Source: Lycocorax pyrrhopterus obiensis (taxonomy: Eukaryota > Chordata > Aves > Passeriformes > Paradisaeidae). From it: a stretch of DNA of 64,000 nt. Positions 1 to 12,880 of the stretch are shown in pieces. The stretch lies in assembly GCA_014706295.1 (NCBI GenBank), contig JACSVZ010000006.1:31657629-31721628 (forward strand). The letters run 5' to 3'. Both the position numbers and the translations under genes were made by a program. Under the pieces are notes generated by a model that was not told the DNA's origin, did not search any database, and saw only the letters and a list, made by a program, of their open reading frames with translations. How positions within the stretch are numbered: the first letter of the stretch is position 1; each line of letters opens with the position of its first letter.

Positions 1-3000
1 CTGATGACTCAATGAAAAAAAAGAAAAGAAAAAAGCCCCAACTTATTTTCAAGTGTGGAATTTGATTACACATTGAAACATGTCTTACAATACTGGAAAA
101 ATACACACATGGCTTCATTAGGCAGTCCTCTAAATCTAGGTTGCCTCTCCTACGCACAGAATAAAATAAGACACAGATTCTCTCTGGACTCATCAGTAGC
201 ATGTATGTCTGTGAGGAAAGCCTAACAATTTAATTTTTCCCTGACTACTCCCTTGTTTTCTCAAGAGTTTTCCATTTCCTGTTTCTGTGCTGCATGGTAG
301 AAGTGTACCTTACATTTAGTGATTGCCATTGCTGCAAAAACCATATGGGGAAGAACATAGTGGGGGAAAATGTCTATGCTTTCTCCCTTAAGGGCCACCC
401 ATCTTTTAGCCCCACTTCTGTGATGTAGTGATCAATTGCATCAATTTATTGGTATTTTTTATGCAGACTTCACTAGATTGGAAGCAGATTATACTTAACT
501 CAAGCTTCCAGATTCAAAAATGTTTAAATAAAAATGTTCTTCTGCTACTGCCCATACTTTTATCTGCCTTTAATAAAATGCATGACAATAGAACACACCT
601 GAAAACAAGTCTAGTAATCACTGAAAGGGTGACAGCCAAAAATTGGAAAGGAATTTTTCTTTGAAAAAATCACATTATAGATGACAAAACCCACTGAAAT
701 AAAAAAAAAACCTGTGACACCAAATGTATTTCATTTTCTTTTGCTCTCAGTATACCTGTAAGCATGCAACAGGCATCCAACAAAGAAGTAAGAAAATCCG
801 TAACTGTGCCAAGGATTTCGTAAGTCATTTAAATTACAAACCTGTTTCCACTGTTTCTTTGATTTACTTCTCAAAAATTTTTAAATATCAAAAGATTGGG
901 CAGTCCCTACAGTAAGATAGCTCAGCACTACAAGGTGAACTTTCTTACTGATTCTTGAGGCTTTAGTAGCACTGACAAAAAATTTACTACCAGTGCATAA
1001 GACAAATGCACAGTGAAAAAAACCTGACACTTGTTTTACTTGGACACCACAGAGCTATATCAAATTAAGATAAATTAATAAATAATAGAAAAATCTCAGC
1101 CCATAGGCCTTAGTGGATGTTGTTATTCTTAGAAAGAATATACATGGAAAAAAGAGTACCTTCAACATATTATGCAACTTACAAATTATTTCAGCAGGCT
1201 AATCAATAAGACAAAAAAAGACCATGATTTTACTAACTATGGATCTTCTCTCTATAGTGACAGCTCAGGTAATTATAACATATTATATTTTTTTGTTCAT
1301 TTTCTCATCTGAGAGACTTTTCTACAGGCAAACAAAACTCATCATAAAGCACATGATGATCCCAAGAAATACCACTAGACCAGGGCCTAAATGTCTGGAA
1401 AGAATCAAAGCAAGAGATAAAAATAAATCCTCTTGTATGCTAGGAGAGCCTGTTCTTCATAAGTAACAATCCGCATGTCAGGCACAATGACAGATATATT
1501 TCTGTATGATAGGTCAACCTGGCAATCCATTTTCTCATATAAGGAAAAACCTACAGCACCTGAAAAATGACAGATAAAAATAGAAGGGATAGTTAATAGT
1601 GAAAGTAGCTCATGGAGACTATATACAAAGATACATGTATACGTCATGAAAGACTTTAAAATTGTGATTCAAAAAAATAACCTTTCGTAAACTTCTCTCA
1701 GAAAATAAAAAAAGGAAAAAAAAATCCACACAAATCTCCAAACATGTGCTGGCAGGTTTTGTACCATTTTTTTTGTTTATTTTACTTTATTCAGCAGACA
1801 GCTTTTTGCTGCTTTGTATTTTGGGTAATTTCCTCCAGATATGTTAAAATGAATATGTACTCTAATTGAACAAAACCAGTCAATAATGCTATATAAATTT
1901 TGCCAAGAAAAAATAGTATTGTGATCAAATTATTCCACATCATTTGAAAAGTAAAAAACTTGGGAGTTGGCTTTTAGATTACTTCTTCTCCCATAAAATC
2001 ATAAGAGATCTTCAGTTACAATTAAATAGCTGCAAGTTCAACTGTCACAATTAAAACATTTTAAGTATTATATCTGGATGCTTTCTTAGTCAGATAGTTG
2101 ATCATCAAAGATAATTTAAAGTGGATTCAGTCTACAAATAAATTGTTGGGTCATCAGCTGTAGAATAGAAAATTTCTCAACAGACTAATTAAAAATATTA
2201 ATAACTACCACTCACACATGCTACCTGTAACCTTGAGTTAAACTCACAGATAAAAGCAAGTCATTTTCCACCTCCATTGCTTTCTTATTGTGTCAGCTGA
2301 ATTTGCTACAAAATGCTAGTAAAAGGAGTTTTTCTTCTTTGAACACTGCTTTGATCCATTAACTAGATGAAAAGCACTAGTTTATTTCATATAAAACACT
2401 GAATGGCGAACATGAATCAAATAAGTCAGATGGACTAAACATAAGGAAAATAAGTCTTTTCAGGGGATGATATGTTTATATAATGTCACAGCTACTGGAG
2501 TTTAGAATAAGCTTCAGTGTTTAATATCTCTGACGTGGTTTTTTGTATTCTCCCCCACTTTATACTTTATTAAAAAATATATAGTACAACTTCAGAAATC
2601 TTCTTTCTTATTAACAGCTCCACTGTTTCCTCCTCTCTTGGAAAAATAATAAATATGATTGGCATCACTGGCATTTACCTCTTACAACAGGCTACAAACC
2701 AATTCCTCACACATAAACAGGGGGATATCACAGGAATCAGAGTCAAAATGTTGGTCACCCATTTTCAGCAATGAAATTACACATTTGTTCCAAAATAAAT
2801 CCAAAGGATATGTGCCCCTGTCTAAGAAATCACAGTGATATAAATATAGCTAAAATCTGCTACGAAATTCTAAAGCAAAAAAGCTTCCCTGAAATGGATC
2901 ACTATACAAATTTCAGTAATAATTCAGATAAATTCAACGAAGTCAAAGCCCAGGATCATAGTGACAGCCTTTATTCTATGTCCCAGATCACATAAAAAGT

Positions 3001-3427
3001 ATATGACAATTTTATATGATATTTTACTATATTTAGATTTTAAAACAAGCCTAAAAGCAGTATGTCTTTTCATAATGGAGATCAAAGTTATATGAAAAGT
3101 TCTAGAGATTTTATCAATGGTGGAAAATCCAAACTTTAGAGACAACATACCTTCAGCAGACCTTGTAGCAAAACACTGCTGAAATTAATCACTCATGTCA
3201 ACATAGTAGATGTGTATCTAATCAACATAATTGAAATTGATGGTACTAAAAATGTCTGGCTAATATATAACTTTACCTAGCATAGATGACTTCTGAACAC
3301 AATGTCTGCACTTTCATATGTAAGTTATTGCCGCAGAATTTTTCCTAGCTGGAGTCCCAGAAGGTAAAAAATTTAGATAAGGTGAAATTGGCAACAGAAA
3401 ACTGATCAAACACTTCCCCCAGTACAT
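1..3427. other. Intergenic AT-rich DNA, no gene recognised
   Basis: This stretch lies far upstream of the MTNR1A promoter. It is AT-rich, and every open frame is short (about 80 codons or fewer) with no recognisable domain, signal peptide or splice-bounded coding character. I saw no RNA gene and no clear transposon end. In mammals FAT1 lies upstream of MTNR1A (established synteny), but I could not recognise any FAT1 coding sequence here. Confidence 0.6.
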
Positions 3428-3640
3428 CACAGAATCATAGAATGGTTTGGGTTGGCAGGGACCTTAAAGATCATCTAGCTCCAACTCCCCACCATGGGCA
3501 GGGACACCTTCCACTAGTTCGGGTTGCTCCGAGCCTCATCCAGCCTGGCCTTGACCACTTCCAGGGATGGGACATCCACAACTTCCCTGGGCATCCTGTG
3601 CCAGTGCCTCACTGCCCTCATAGTGAAGAAAATTACTAAG
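3428..3640 (-). repeat. CR1 LINE 3'-end fragment (antisense)
   Basis: The plus strand opens with CACAGAATCATAGAATGG, the reverse complement of the CR1 3' tail. It continues through the characteristic GGGACCTTAAAGATCATCT and CCATGGGCAGGGACACCTTCC blocks of the bird CR1 3' region. The match fades near 3640. This is a 5'-truncated copy of roughly 210 bp inserted in the minus orientation, carrying 3' UTR sequence only and no reverse transcriptase coding sequence. The short plus-strand frame across it is a by-product of the repeat. Confidence 0.93.
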
Positions 3641-5768
3641 AAATCCTCTGTTAGCACTTCATTTATGTGCATGCTCAGAATTTAAGTAATTCCTTAAGTT
3701 TTTTCATAACTTTGAGGTTTTCCACCAAGAGTGAGGTAACTGTTCATGCCTGTTTTTCAAGGGCTGTAAAAAACATCATTTGGCCATGACAGACTAATAG
3801 GTATTAAATCACAGGTTGAGTTACAAATATTATAAATTCTTATTTTATATAGAAGTTTGGAAGAACTTAGCCCAGAAGCCTGGTGCATATAAGTAATTAT
3901 ACTCTTGTGAACAGTTTCTAGCATTTTCAAGATTAGAGGCTAACTGGGCACCTTTTTTTAATAAACTAGTGAGAATAAATACACTTTGCGGTAACTATCA
4001 CAATTCTCAAGGAATAAAGATTTTTATATTACTTTTGGCGCTTTCATTACTATGCATGTTGTCTTCTCATGCAGTTTTGATTTGCATATTGTCACTTTTT
4101 TCATTTTGTTTTAGAATGCAAAACAGTTTCAGCAAAACAAGCACTTTTTTTTCAGAAATTAATAATGGATTAATGATGTCAGATTTCTAAGCCAATAGAT
4201 TTAAATGGTATCCCCTTACTGAGTGTGTGTACTACAAGTGGTGTTTATTGACTGATTATTCACCAGATTTATTTTAATCTGTTTTACTGTCTTCCCATTT
4301 TTCTTCATCTTTTCTGAGAGGCATTGGAGGTTTCTTGTTGAAAGAGGGGAGTAACTACCAGGAAAGAGCATGTTCCGAAAAAGTAGAGGGCACAAATTAA
4401 TAAATACCTCTGTCTCATTGTCCCAGGCTGAGGATTCAAGGATGGAAGTGAAATGAAATTTCCAAGTGCAGAAATTAAATTTTAGGGTGAAACTGACTCA
4501 AAACTGAAGAGAAATTCTGTGGCTGAGCATGAGGACTGTGACTAAGTAAGGCAAACAAACCGGATTCCTCAGCAAGAGGATGGGATGTGTAGAGGGAGAT
4601 AACACAAATACTAAAAAAAGCTGCGAGATTATTAAGTGTTAGATAAGCACAAGCCCACACAAATATCTTGACATGAGGATGCAAAACCAGCAGATGAAAT
4701 GAATACAATCAGCCCTGAATAGGACGTGTGAGGAATCACAAAACACAGTTCATGTTACCCAGAACAAGCTGGGTCAGAGTGATGCAGTGCTGACCACTGA
4801 CTTCAATAATATTTTACGGCCTCCCATCACCACTCCAGATTTTTCCTGAGCAGATACAGGAAACGAGACATGTCTTACATGTTCTGAATAATATTAACTA
4901 TCTCAATATGGCAGGTATTCCGGTTGCAGTTCCAAAAAAAATAGCAAGTTCTTACTCTGAAGGCAGAATTGCCCTCTCACACATCATTGCCTCTGAAATA
5001 TATATTCAGGTACAAGAGTAATAGAGACAGCATTTCTATTCCCTGGATGTATTGTATCTTTTCCACATAGAGGAAACATTTCTCAGAGCTGTTACTTGTC
5101 TCTTTGAAGAGCACTGTATTGAAAACACAAAAGTGTTTTTTGATTACTGAGCAATACCAAATGCGTTCAATCCTTTCTAAAGAACCTCTGATGTGTCACT
5201 TGTTTAGTCTTTTGAGGAAAACATCACATTTGGTGACTTTGAGATCCCTGCGAAGATTAAGTAACCTTTGCTGAACTCATGATTTATTTTGTGACTAGGT
5301 TTTATATTGATACAACTTTTAACTACCTGAGGAGTTACTAAAACTAATATGGATGAAGTCTAGTGCATCACACTGAGACGGAATAAAAAGGTTACAGCAG
5401 AAATTGTCACTAAATCCATTTTTGTTTATTAGTGAAATAAAAAGAGTAGAAAATAAAAATAAATTAGATGAAGTATGAAACAACATGTTGAAAGCAGTAA
5501 GCAAAATTAATGTAAAGAGCTGCCGAGCAGTACACAATTGCCAGCTCAGAGAAATCACTTATTTGGTCTTTCTATCCTCTATTTCTTCTTAAACATTCTG
5601 TCCTTCTAGAATTCAAGTTTAGAAACTGATCACAGTGGCAAATCACCTGGATAATTCAGTGGAAGTTTTGTAATTTTCATTGGAAAATGGAGAAGGTAAA
5701 TCACTGTCATGAACCCTATGATCATCTACAAACTGTATCCAAGACTACTCTGGGAATACTTGACGATC
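3641..5768. other. Intergenic DNA, nothing recognised
   Basis: AT-rich sequence with only short random frames. I see no exon-like, RNA-like or repeat structure that I can name. Confidence 0.5.
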
Positions 5769-5784
5769 GTGTGTGTGTGTGTGT
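5769..5784. repeat. (GT)8 microsatellite
   Basis: Eight consecutive GT dinucleotides, followed by an interrupted GTATGT. It is an ordinary dinucleotide repeat that could be length-polymorphic. Confidence 0.9.
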
Positions 5785-8700
5785 ATGTAAACTCATGTGT
5801 AGGGGTAGAAGGGGGTGCGTGCAAACAGAAACAAATGAAAAGCCTCCAAACCAAAAAGTTGTTATTTGTAGACTCAAGCCAGAAAAGGTCTCTGGAAACA
5901 CTGCAGACAAGGCAAACTGTTTAAAAATCTCTTCCTTGATTTGCTCATGATACTCGAATTGAAGAAAATGGCTCAGCCCAAATTTGCTGAATCAAAAGCA
6001 ACTATGTTGCTGATTCTTCTTTTTGGTGAGATTCTATAGTGACAAAACCATTCAATACTTAGTACAGCATCTGAGGATTTCAGTTCAGATTAAATCTTTG
6101 TGTCTTTCCATCGATTCTGGTTGCAAATGATTCCACATTTCATAAAGGGCGCATTGTGAAGTGCTCCCTAGCATTATATCATGGGATTGTGTCATCACTG
6201 TTTCAATCAAGTTTTATTCCGCTGATTTCATTTCTTTATTAACAGCCTAAAACTAGAATATTGACTACACACAACAATCCTATGCTTCTCCATTTTAAGC
6301 ATTTTAACCTCTTCCAATTCCCCAGACTCAGCACCCCACCCTACCCTACCCTTGGCTCATTCTCTTCTAGCTTCGTGTCAAAGACTACCAATTTCAATTT
6401 TTCCCATTCATTTCAACCGTTTCCATTGTAACTTCTCCATGTATTCTCTGAGGCTGTATGCATTTTTCTGCTTTTCTACACTTGGTAAGAACTGCACTGG
6501 CTGGATTTTAATACTTAAGCTTTACTACAGTCAATTCTTTTTGTAGTCCCTTTCCAGTTCAGTGATTTCAATTCAAGACATGTTCCTTTTATTCCCCATA
6601 TTTAAACAAAAGGAAAGCAAAAGAAAACATTCACTCAGACTGACATAGAGTCATATAAAAGAATACAAGGGGATATTGAAAGGTTTTAAAGTTGCTGCCA
6701 AGGAGGAAAAAAAATAAACACACAACAGCAGAATATCCAAAGGTGAATACAAAAATATACAACAAGAAAGTGAATGTTATTTCTATTTTAAACCATTCTG
6801 TATGCTCTGTGAAAGGATTATGCTATTACCCTGACTGTAATAGATTTCTGTATAGAAAAAAAAAACAAACCAAATTTAAATGTTAAGTAGACAGGCTGGA
6901 TTTGGTCAGCACAGTGAGAATACCAGAGAAACGGGTGGGCTGGAATCACTGTGAATTTTTGAGCTTGCAAAATAAAAAGCACTGTAATGGCATATAAAAA
7001 CAGGCAACAGACTTGCAAGAAAAGAATACCAGCTAACAATCTGAATGTGCAGGTACATTCTGGCTTTTGGCAGAGCTTTAATTTTATTGCAGGAGTATTT
7101 AAACCTCTGTAGCTAAGGCAAGTAAATGGTATCTACCAAGAACTGTGGAACTGTGCTCAGGGGCAGGGCAGAAGAGTGACATGTTGTTGTGACACTGTAA
7201 AATGCTAGTGCCATGGAAATCCTTATTCTTAACATTTTAAATGCAGAGGTGAAGGAAGCAGAAGGCAACCACAAATAATAGGACAGTTCTGTTTCCTTGG
7301 TGCACACGTGTGGTAATACAGAGTGCCCTGTCTCTAGCAGCCTTGCTTGTTACTGGACTGCTCACATTGTGGAACAATCTGCATCAATCAGCTCTTAAAA
7401 GCAGTTGCTGGGGGCCAATATCCTGAAGAATCCCAGGACAAAGAAATGGACATGGCAAAGAAATAGACCAGAAGAACAGTCTGAGGTAAGCAACCTCACT
7501 CTATATGTAACAAGGTAGGTCTCTTGTTGTGATCTATCACTAGATGCACTGATTTAGAAGTCTTGGAGCCACTGAAGATAAAGCTGAGTATTAACTCACC
7601 TATCTCAGCAACTTTGGTGTGTGACTGTGGGCTTCAAAAAGTATCAGCTTCTGATCAGGATTTATAGCCCTGAACCTTACCCACCCTCATCTCCCCAACT
7701 CGAAAATTTAATCCAAATTAATCTTTAAGATCAAAATTATGAGGTAGCATGCTTAAAACACTCAATTACAATATACAGCATTGCACTTTCCTACCCTAAA
7801 ATACAGATAAGCTGAGATTAGTTATCTTTTCTGCTTGCAAAGTTTCAAAGATAATTTTCTAATCATGCTGGAGAATGCTTTAACAGTTATATAATATGCC
7901 ATTCTACAGTGACAAGCTACTATTTCTTCCTTTTGAGGCCATTTCATATTGCAGGAGAAGAGAGTGTTAATGCAGAGAAGAGTCCTAGGATGTAGTTTCA
8001 TTTCTAAAGAACATTGGTCCCTGTCCCAGCCATGTGGTGAATGGCATCTCACCTTAGAAACCCCAAAGCCAGAAGCAAAAGCAGACTGCGTTGCACAAGA
8101 GTTGTCATAACAGCGCTCTCTGAGTACAAAAACTGTGCTCTAAGGCAGTGCTGAATGAAGAATTAAAGAGCTGGCACATTTCCCATCAATCTCTTACATC
8201 ATCTGCCCAAACCCGATACTCATAGAGAGGATGCAATTTACAGTTATTTTATGACTTACAACGTGTAGGCAGGAGATGCCACAGATTCTAAGTAAGAAAA
8301 AAACACTGAAATAAAAGACTTGTCAGGGAAAGAAAGCCACACATCGCAAAATAAAACATGACAAAATTGCAGCACTCTGAATCACTCCTCTAGAAGACAG
8401 AAGGAACAACAGCCACATTTTTTTGTAGTGCAGCATCACAACCAATGGTCTGATGTAATGAGGAGTAGATACCTCCTGCCATGGGATGAGCTGCAGCAAA
8501 CCTGCTGCCACAGCAGTTTAACTGTTGAGGAATTGCCCCATAGGTGTGTCAGCAAGATTTGTGTACTGAACAACAGCTGTCAAGGCAGGTTCATGGGGAG
8601 AACTAAATGACTGTGTCAGTGTGCTGGGAGAGCAGCCCAAGAGGCTGCCAAAAGTAATGGTGAAAATGCCTCCAAGCACCACAGTGGAGAGGAGCTGTGA

Positions 8701-11025
8701 GTTTCCTTTCTTTCCTACAGTGCTCAAGAACCATCAGCATCATAACTGTTCTTTAGCATAACAAGGGAATTATGAAGGTCTCAAAATAGTAAGGAATGGC
8801 ACCAGACCGAATCTGCACCCACTTAATTTAATGCTAAGCATTCAAATGGGCAGCTGTTCCTACTCTCTGCACTACTGCTCACCACAGAAACACACTGCCA
8901 GTTGGCTTTATTCCACCTCAATTCTAAGACAGTTTCAGCTTTTCACTACAGAAATACCTATTGTGATTGAGCAGAATAGAGTCTGCATTTATATATTTCA
9001 TGCAGCTCCTGGGGTTCTCTGAAGGAGAGAAAGGCACCAAACCATAAAGGGTATCAGGAGCTGCTGCTTCACTGCTACAGGTAGCACAACTTACCTACCT
9101 CCCTGTTCCAGTACAGCCCTTCGAGGCCTTCCTCCTATATTTGTATTCAAGTCAGCCCCTTCCAAGATATCTTATCTGTCATCAGCCTCCACAACTATTT
9201 CCTCTGATGGAAGAAAACCACACCGCACCACGGTGAAAACTTCTGCAGACAGAGACAAGTATTCTGCCTTTTGCCCTCCCACTCCATTCTCTGCCAGGCA
9301 CCCATACCAGCAAGCTCTCAGTACTTGCCCCTGTTACTGACCATGTCAGTCCTGTCTGCCAGGCAGTCTCCATTCTCCTACTCAGAGAATCAGCTGAATT
9401 TCTAATTTCTTCTCATGTTCTCTACATTTCCACCTATCTTTTCAGATGTACAGTTCTCCCTCAACTCATCTAATGTCCCTTGCTGTGTAGCTTTAAGAGC
9501 TTCTCCACAGGAAAGGCAAACTAGGAGCCAAGGAAAACCTGAACCCAGGCACTGCCCACACCAATCAGAGCACGGTCTCACAGGACCTAAGAGCGGCAGG
9601 CAGAGCCAGATGCTTGCAACAGGCTCAACTGACAGCCCTAGTCAGGACAAAAAAAGGACTCAGGCCTAGCACTCATCCAGAGAGGCCAGGTTGCATCAAC
9701 AGGAGACAGGACCAAAACCAAGACTACAACATCAGTTCAAGATCAGCCAGGAAACTTGGCTGGAGACAGAATGGGCAACAGGCACATACCAAACATAACT
9801 CAAGCAAAAACAAATCAGGACTCTTTTCTGACATATCAGACAAGTTCTGTGTTTCTTCATGTAATAAGAGCTCTGCCAACTTTGCTCATTACAGTGGAGT
9901 CAACCCTGATTTATATTATTACAATATAGGGTGACTGGGCCAAGTGATTTGCTTGTTCTTGTGCCTTGATCTTATCTTATGCTGCTTTCATGTAAAGCAT
10001 CATTTAACTTCACTCAGTTGTACTTTAAAAATGCATATGTAGAAAAAGCGTAGAAAATGTGGGGCAGAGAGACCAGCCTCAGAGGTTGTAACAAACAGTA
10101 CCTAACTGCCTCTAAGGTTGTCTGACTGACTCTGAATGTTGATCAGTGTGAAGCAACCCAATGTTGTTAGATCTGCTCCTCTGCAGTTTTCACAGATTGC
10201 TTGTTTTGGGTGGCATCTAAGAGTCTCTAACTCTCCAGAATGTGAGTAAACACATGCAAAACCTTAAAGAGTAGCATTTTCTAGTATGAGATGTCTCTGT
10301 CAAGGAGAGAGGGAGGAAAGAGAATGTTGTCCCACTCCCTGGTGGGGAATGGGAAGGTGGCTCTTGCTGGAGCCTGACTCACATCCTGATGCTCATCTCC
10401 CACTCTGCCTGAAACAAAGCCAACACACGGAGCAACAGCACAAGGGCTTCTCAATGTATCATGGTGCTTGCTGGTGCTTGGATCACCCTTAGCTCTCATA
10501 TAGGCTTTTCTGGTAGGACATCTACAGTCCCCTTTTCAGGAAGAGTTCCCTTCCCTAAGCATCGCTCTCACCAGCACAAGCAGCCTTGGTCCAAGGTACA
10601 CTCTTATCATTAGACTAAAATGGGATGGATGGAGTAAAATCTCCATTCCCCTGTGGGTCTAAATTGCAAATATGTCACTGAACATCCCAGGAATGAGACA
10701 AATAACAGCAGTTCCTGCATGGACCAGATTCCCTTTCTTTGAAGCAAAATCCTGGGCTGATCCTCATCATCACTCTACCTTCTGGTTAAAAATACCTGAC
10801 CTTGTGAAACTTCACAGCTCTCTCTGGGCAGCCAGCCCCTCCCTGTCCAGTGAAACACCCGTGGAGGTCTACTGAGGACCAGGCAGTTCTGCCTGTTATC
10901 TACGTGTGGCTGTCCTTGATCTGATATCCCCCTGATACTGGCTCCTCCTATTTTTAATCTTCTCCCACAGCTTGATAACCTACTTGTTATGCACCTACAC
11001 GGACACATGCACTGAGCTGCAAGGG
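5785..11025. other. Intergenic DNA upstream of MTNR1A, no gene recognised
   Basis: Mostly AT-rich, with a mildly GC-richer part at roughly 8,400-9,800 and again at 10,280-10,900. Open frames in these parts stay at or below about 106 codons, overlap on both strands and resemble no protein I know. A short run of CCCTA-type units sits near 6336-6352. A CACGTG E-box occurs at 7305-7310, probably by chance. The GC-richer parts could be old, unrecognised repeats or non-coding transcript exons. The sequence alone does not decide. Confidence 0.45.
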
Positions 11026-11494
11026 GGGGATGGAGGGCGGGGGCTGGTGGTGGGTGGATGTGGATGTCAGGGCGTGCTCACCACCACCCTCTGCCCAGGA
11101 GCTGCGGCGCCGCTCTGAGGGGTTCCTCCTGCAACCTCCTCCGTAGTGCGGGCTGCTGCTCTCCATCTCCAGGGATGGATGGGCTTTGCTCTCCTCGGGA
11201 AGCAGTTGGAAGGAATGCTCTGTAGTGCCGACACTTCTCCCCGCGTCTGCTGTTTATCGGGGCGGCGGGAAAACACGCTGCCGGAACATTGAGCATTTAA
11301 TAAGTCAGTAAGTGATCAAATAAATCAGCGCTTCCCCCACGAAACAAAAGCGGTCTCATTCACCAGCGGGAGGCTGAGCGGCGGTGTTCCTCGCTCCGCT
11401 GCCCGCGGCGGTGTAAGAAAACCGTGGGTGAATGAGAAGCTCGGGGTTTCCCTGGCACCCAGTCGTGCAGGCTGGGACTGCGGCGCCTGCCGGG

Positions 11495-11503
11495 GCGGGG
11501 GCG
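11495..11503 (+). promoter_or_regulatory. EGR/SP-type GC box (GCGGGGGCG)
   Basis: Exact match to a common EGR-family 9-mer, also compatible with SP1/KLF binding, in the upstream CpG lobe. EGR1 has been implicated in pituitary control of the rodent receptor gene (recollection, not verified). In a CpG island such motifs are frequent, so the functional weight is low. Confidence 0.35.
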
Positions 11504-11593
11504 CCGCTGCTGCCGCCGCCGCCGCCCTGCCTGTCCGCGCCCCTCCGCGGCTGCGGGCTGGCCGCTCCCGCGTTCTCCTGTCACACCCGTCGC

Positions 11594-11603
11594 GTTACGT
11601 AAC
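11594..11603. promoter_or_regulatory. Perfect D-box (PAR-bZIP / NFIL3 site)
   Basis: GTTACGTAAC is a full 10-bp palindrome matching RTTAYGTAAY, the consensus bound by DBP, TEF, HLF and the repressor NFIL3 (E4BP4). These factors drive the D-box arm of the circadian clock and are light- and clock-regulated in the avian pineal. It lies about 1.29 kb upstream of the TATA box and 1.54 kb upstream of the receptor start codon. The motif match is read directly; its use in this gene is inference. Confidence 0.55.
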
Positions 11604-12370
11604 TGATGGTCACAGCGGTGGCTTTGGTTATCCCTCACCTCGGGCTGCCACCTTGAGCCCGGGCGGCTGAGCGCGGGCTGCGGCCGCATGAGCCCTTCCC
11701 GCCCCGCGCAGAGCCGCCGCCTGCGCTCCGCAGCGCCCGGCGGAGGCTGCGCCGCCCCGGGAGCAGCCCCGCGCTCCCGCTGAGGACTCCCCGCTTACCC
11801 CCAGTCTCAGCACCCCCATGAGCGCTCGGCGCGGGATGGCGGTGGGTGCGCGGGGCCGTCCCTGGCCGCCAGCACCGCGCCCAGCCCTGAGCGCAGCGGA
11901 GAACAGCGCGCACTGCCATCCGCGCTCGCAGCCCGTTATCCTGAATGGGAGATTGATCCCTCAAGCCCAGTTTGCGCAGAGATTTTCAACGGCTCTATAC
12001 CATGCAAGCGAGAAGATTCAGTCAGAAGAAAGTGCCTTTTTATTTTTTTTAATTTATTTACCACAGCGCCCACTGCACGAGAGGGTGAGGGGATACCCTA
12101 TTTAGTCAACTGGGTCCTGCTCACAGCTGGGCAATGGCTCCCTGCTCCCTCCTTTCTTTGAAGCAAATGCTGCTTTTGGGGAACAGGGGAGTCAGACCTC
12201 ACTGGGCTCATAGGGGTGGCACGGGGCATCCCCGCTACCTTTCTCTCTGTCTTCCCTGTGCAGATCGTCCCCGCTGCCGAGGGTGCGGGGGAGAAAGAAG
12301 GGCTGCAGGGGGGGAAGGGGGAGCTGCCGAGGCGGTGCGTGTCCCCCCCGCCGCCCCCTCGCTGCGGCGG

Positions 12371-12376
12371 CACGTG
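12371..12376. promoter_or_regulatory. CACGTG E-box (distal)
   Basis: Canonical palindromic E-box about 510 bp upstream of the TATA box. It is a candidate site for CLOCK:BMAL1, USF or MYC/MAX. The hexamer is exact, but occupancy is unknown. Confidence 0.4.
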
Positions 12377-12562
12377 GTGCTCCCGGGACGCGGGTCCTCA
12401 GACGCCCCCCCTGCCCAGCCAGCCAGCCTCCTTCGCGAGGAGCTTTTTATAGCAGCCCCGACCCGCTCCCCGATGGGAGGTTTCTCGCCGCGCTCACGTT
12501 ACCGTGCGGGTGCGATGTTAAATAAAGGAGGGGGAGGAGGGGAAGGGAGTTCGGCGAGCGCC

Positions 12563-12601
12563 TAATTAAGAGCCGGCGTTAACCAGGAGGGCTAAAAATA
12601 G
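12563..12601 (+). promoter_or_regulatory. TAATTA homeodomain core and perfect MEF2 site
   Basis: TAATTA at 12563-12568 is a homeodomain core. CTAAAAATAG at 12592-12601 matches the MEF2 consensus YTAWWWWTAR exactly. Both are AT-rich islands inside otherwise GC-rich promoter DNA, about 290-320 bp upstream of the TATA box, which makes chance occurrence somewhat less likely than in the AT-rich flanks. MEF2 factors act in neurons and muscle. Any role here is inference. Confidence 0.35.
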
Positions 12602-12803
12602 CGCCGAGCGCTGCGAACCACCCAACCGCAGACAGCAACCCCCGTCGATCCCTGCCGCGCCTCCGCCGGTGAATGGAGCGGCCGGCGCTGAATGAGCGGC
12701 CGGGAGCATGAATGGGGAAGCGGAGCGCGGCGTGAATGGGGCGGCGGGGGGCCGCGGGGGGGCGCTGTGGCGCCGCGCGGCAGCAGCTGGAGCCCCGGCC
12801 GCG

Positions 12804-12823
12804 CACGTGCCGGCGCGGGGGCG
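12804..12823 (+). promoter_or_regulatory. Proximal CACGTG E-box with adjacent GC box
   Basis: CACGTG at 12804-12809 is followed five bases later by GCGGGGGCG (12815-12823), an EGR/SP-type site. The pair sits 58-77 bp upstream of the TATA box, the usual position of proximal promoter elements. CLOCK:BMAL1 or USF on the E-box, and SP1 or EGR1 on the GC box, are the natural candidates. No binding evidence is available from sequence. Confidence 0.5.
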
Positions 12824-12880
12824 GCTCGGTGTCACCTGGCGGCAGCGGTGGCGGCGGGCGGGGCGGCGGCGCGGGCGGGC

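Noticed and set aside
12067..12084. Possible 18-base micro-exon between a CAG acceptor-like site and GG|GTGAGG
   Set aside because: The acceptor tract is an ordinary T/A run, and such a tiny exon without any partner exon cannot be supported from sequence alone.
11360..12565. Several 80-143 codon frames on both strands in the CpG island
   Set aside because: They overlap one another in many frames, have the amino-acid bias of CpG islands and resemble no protein family.
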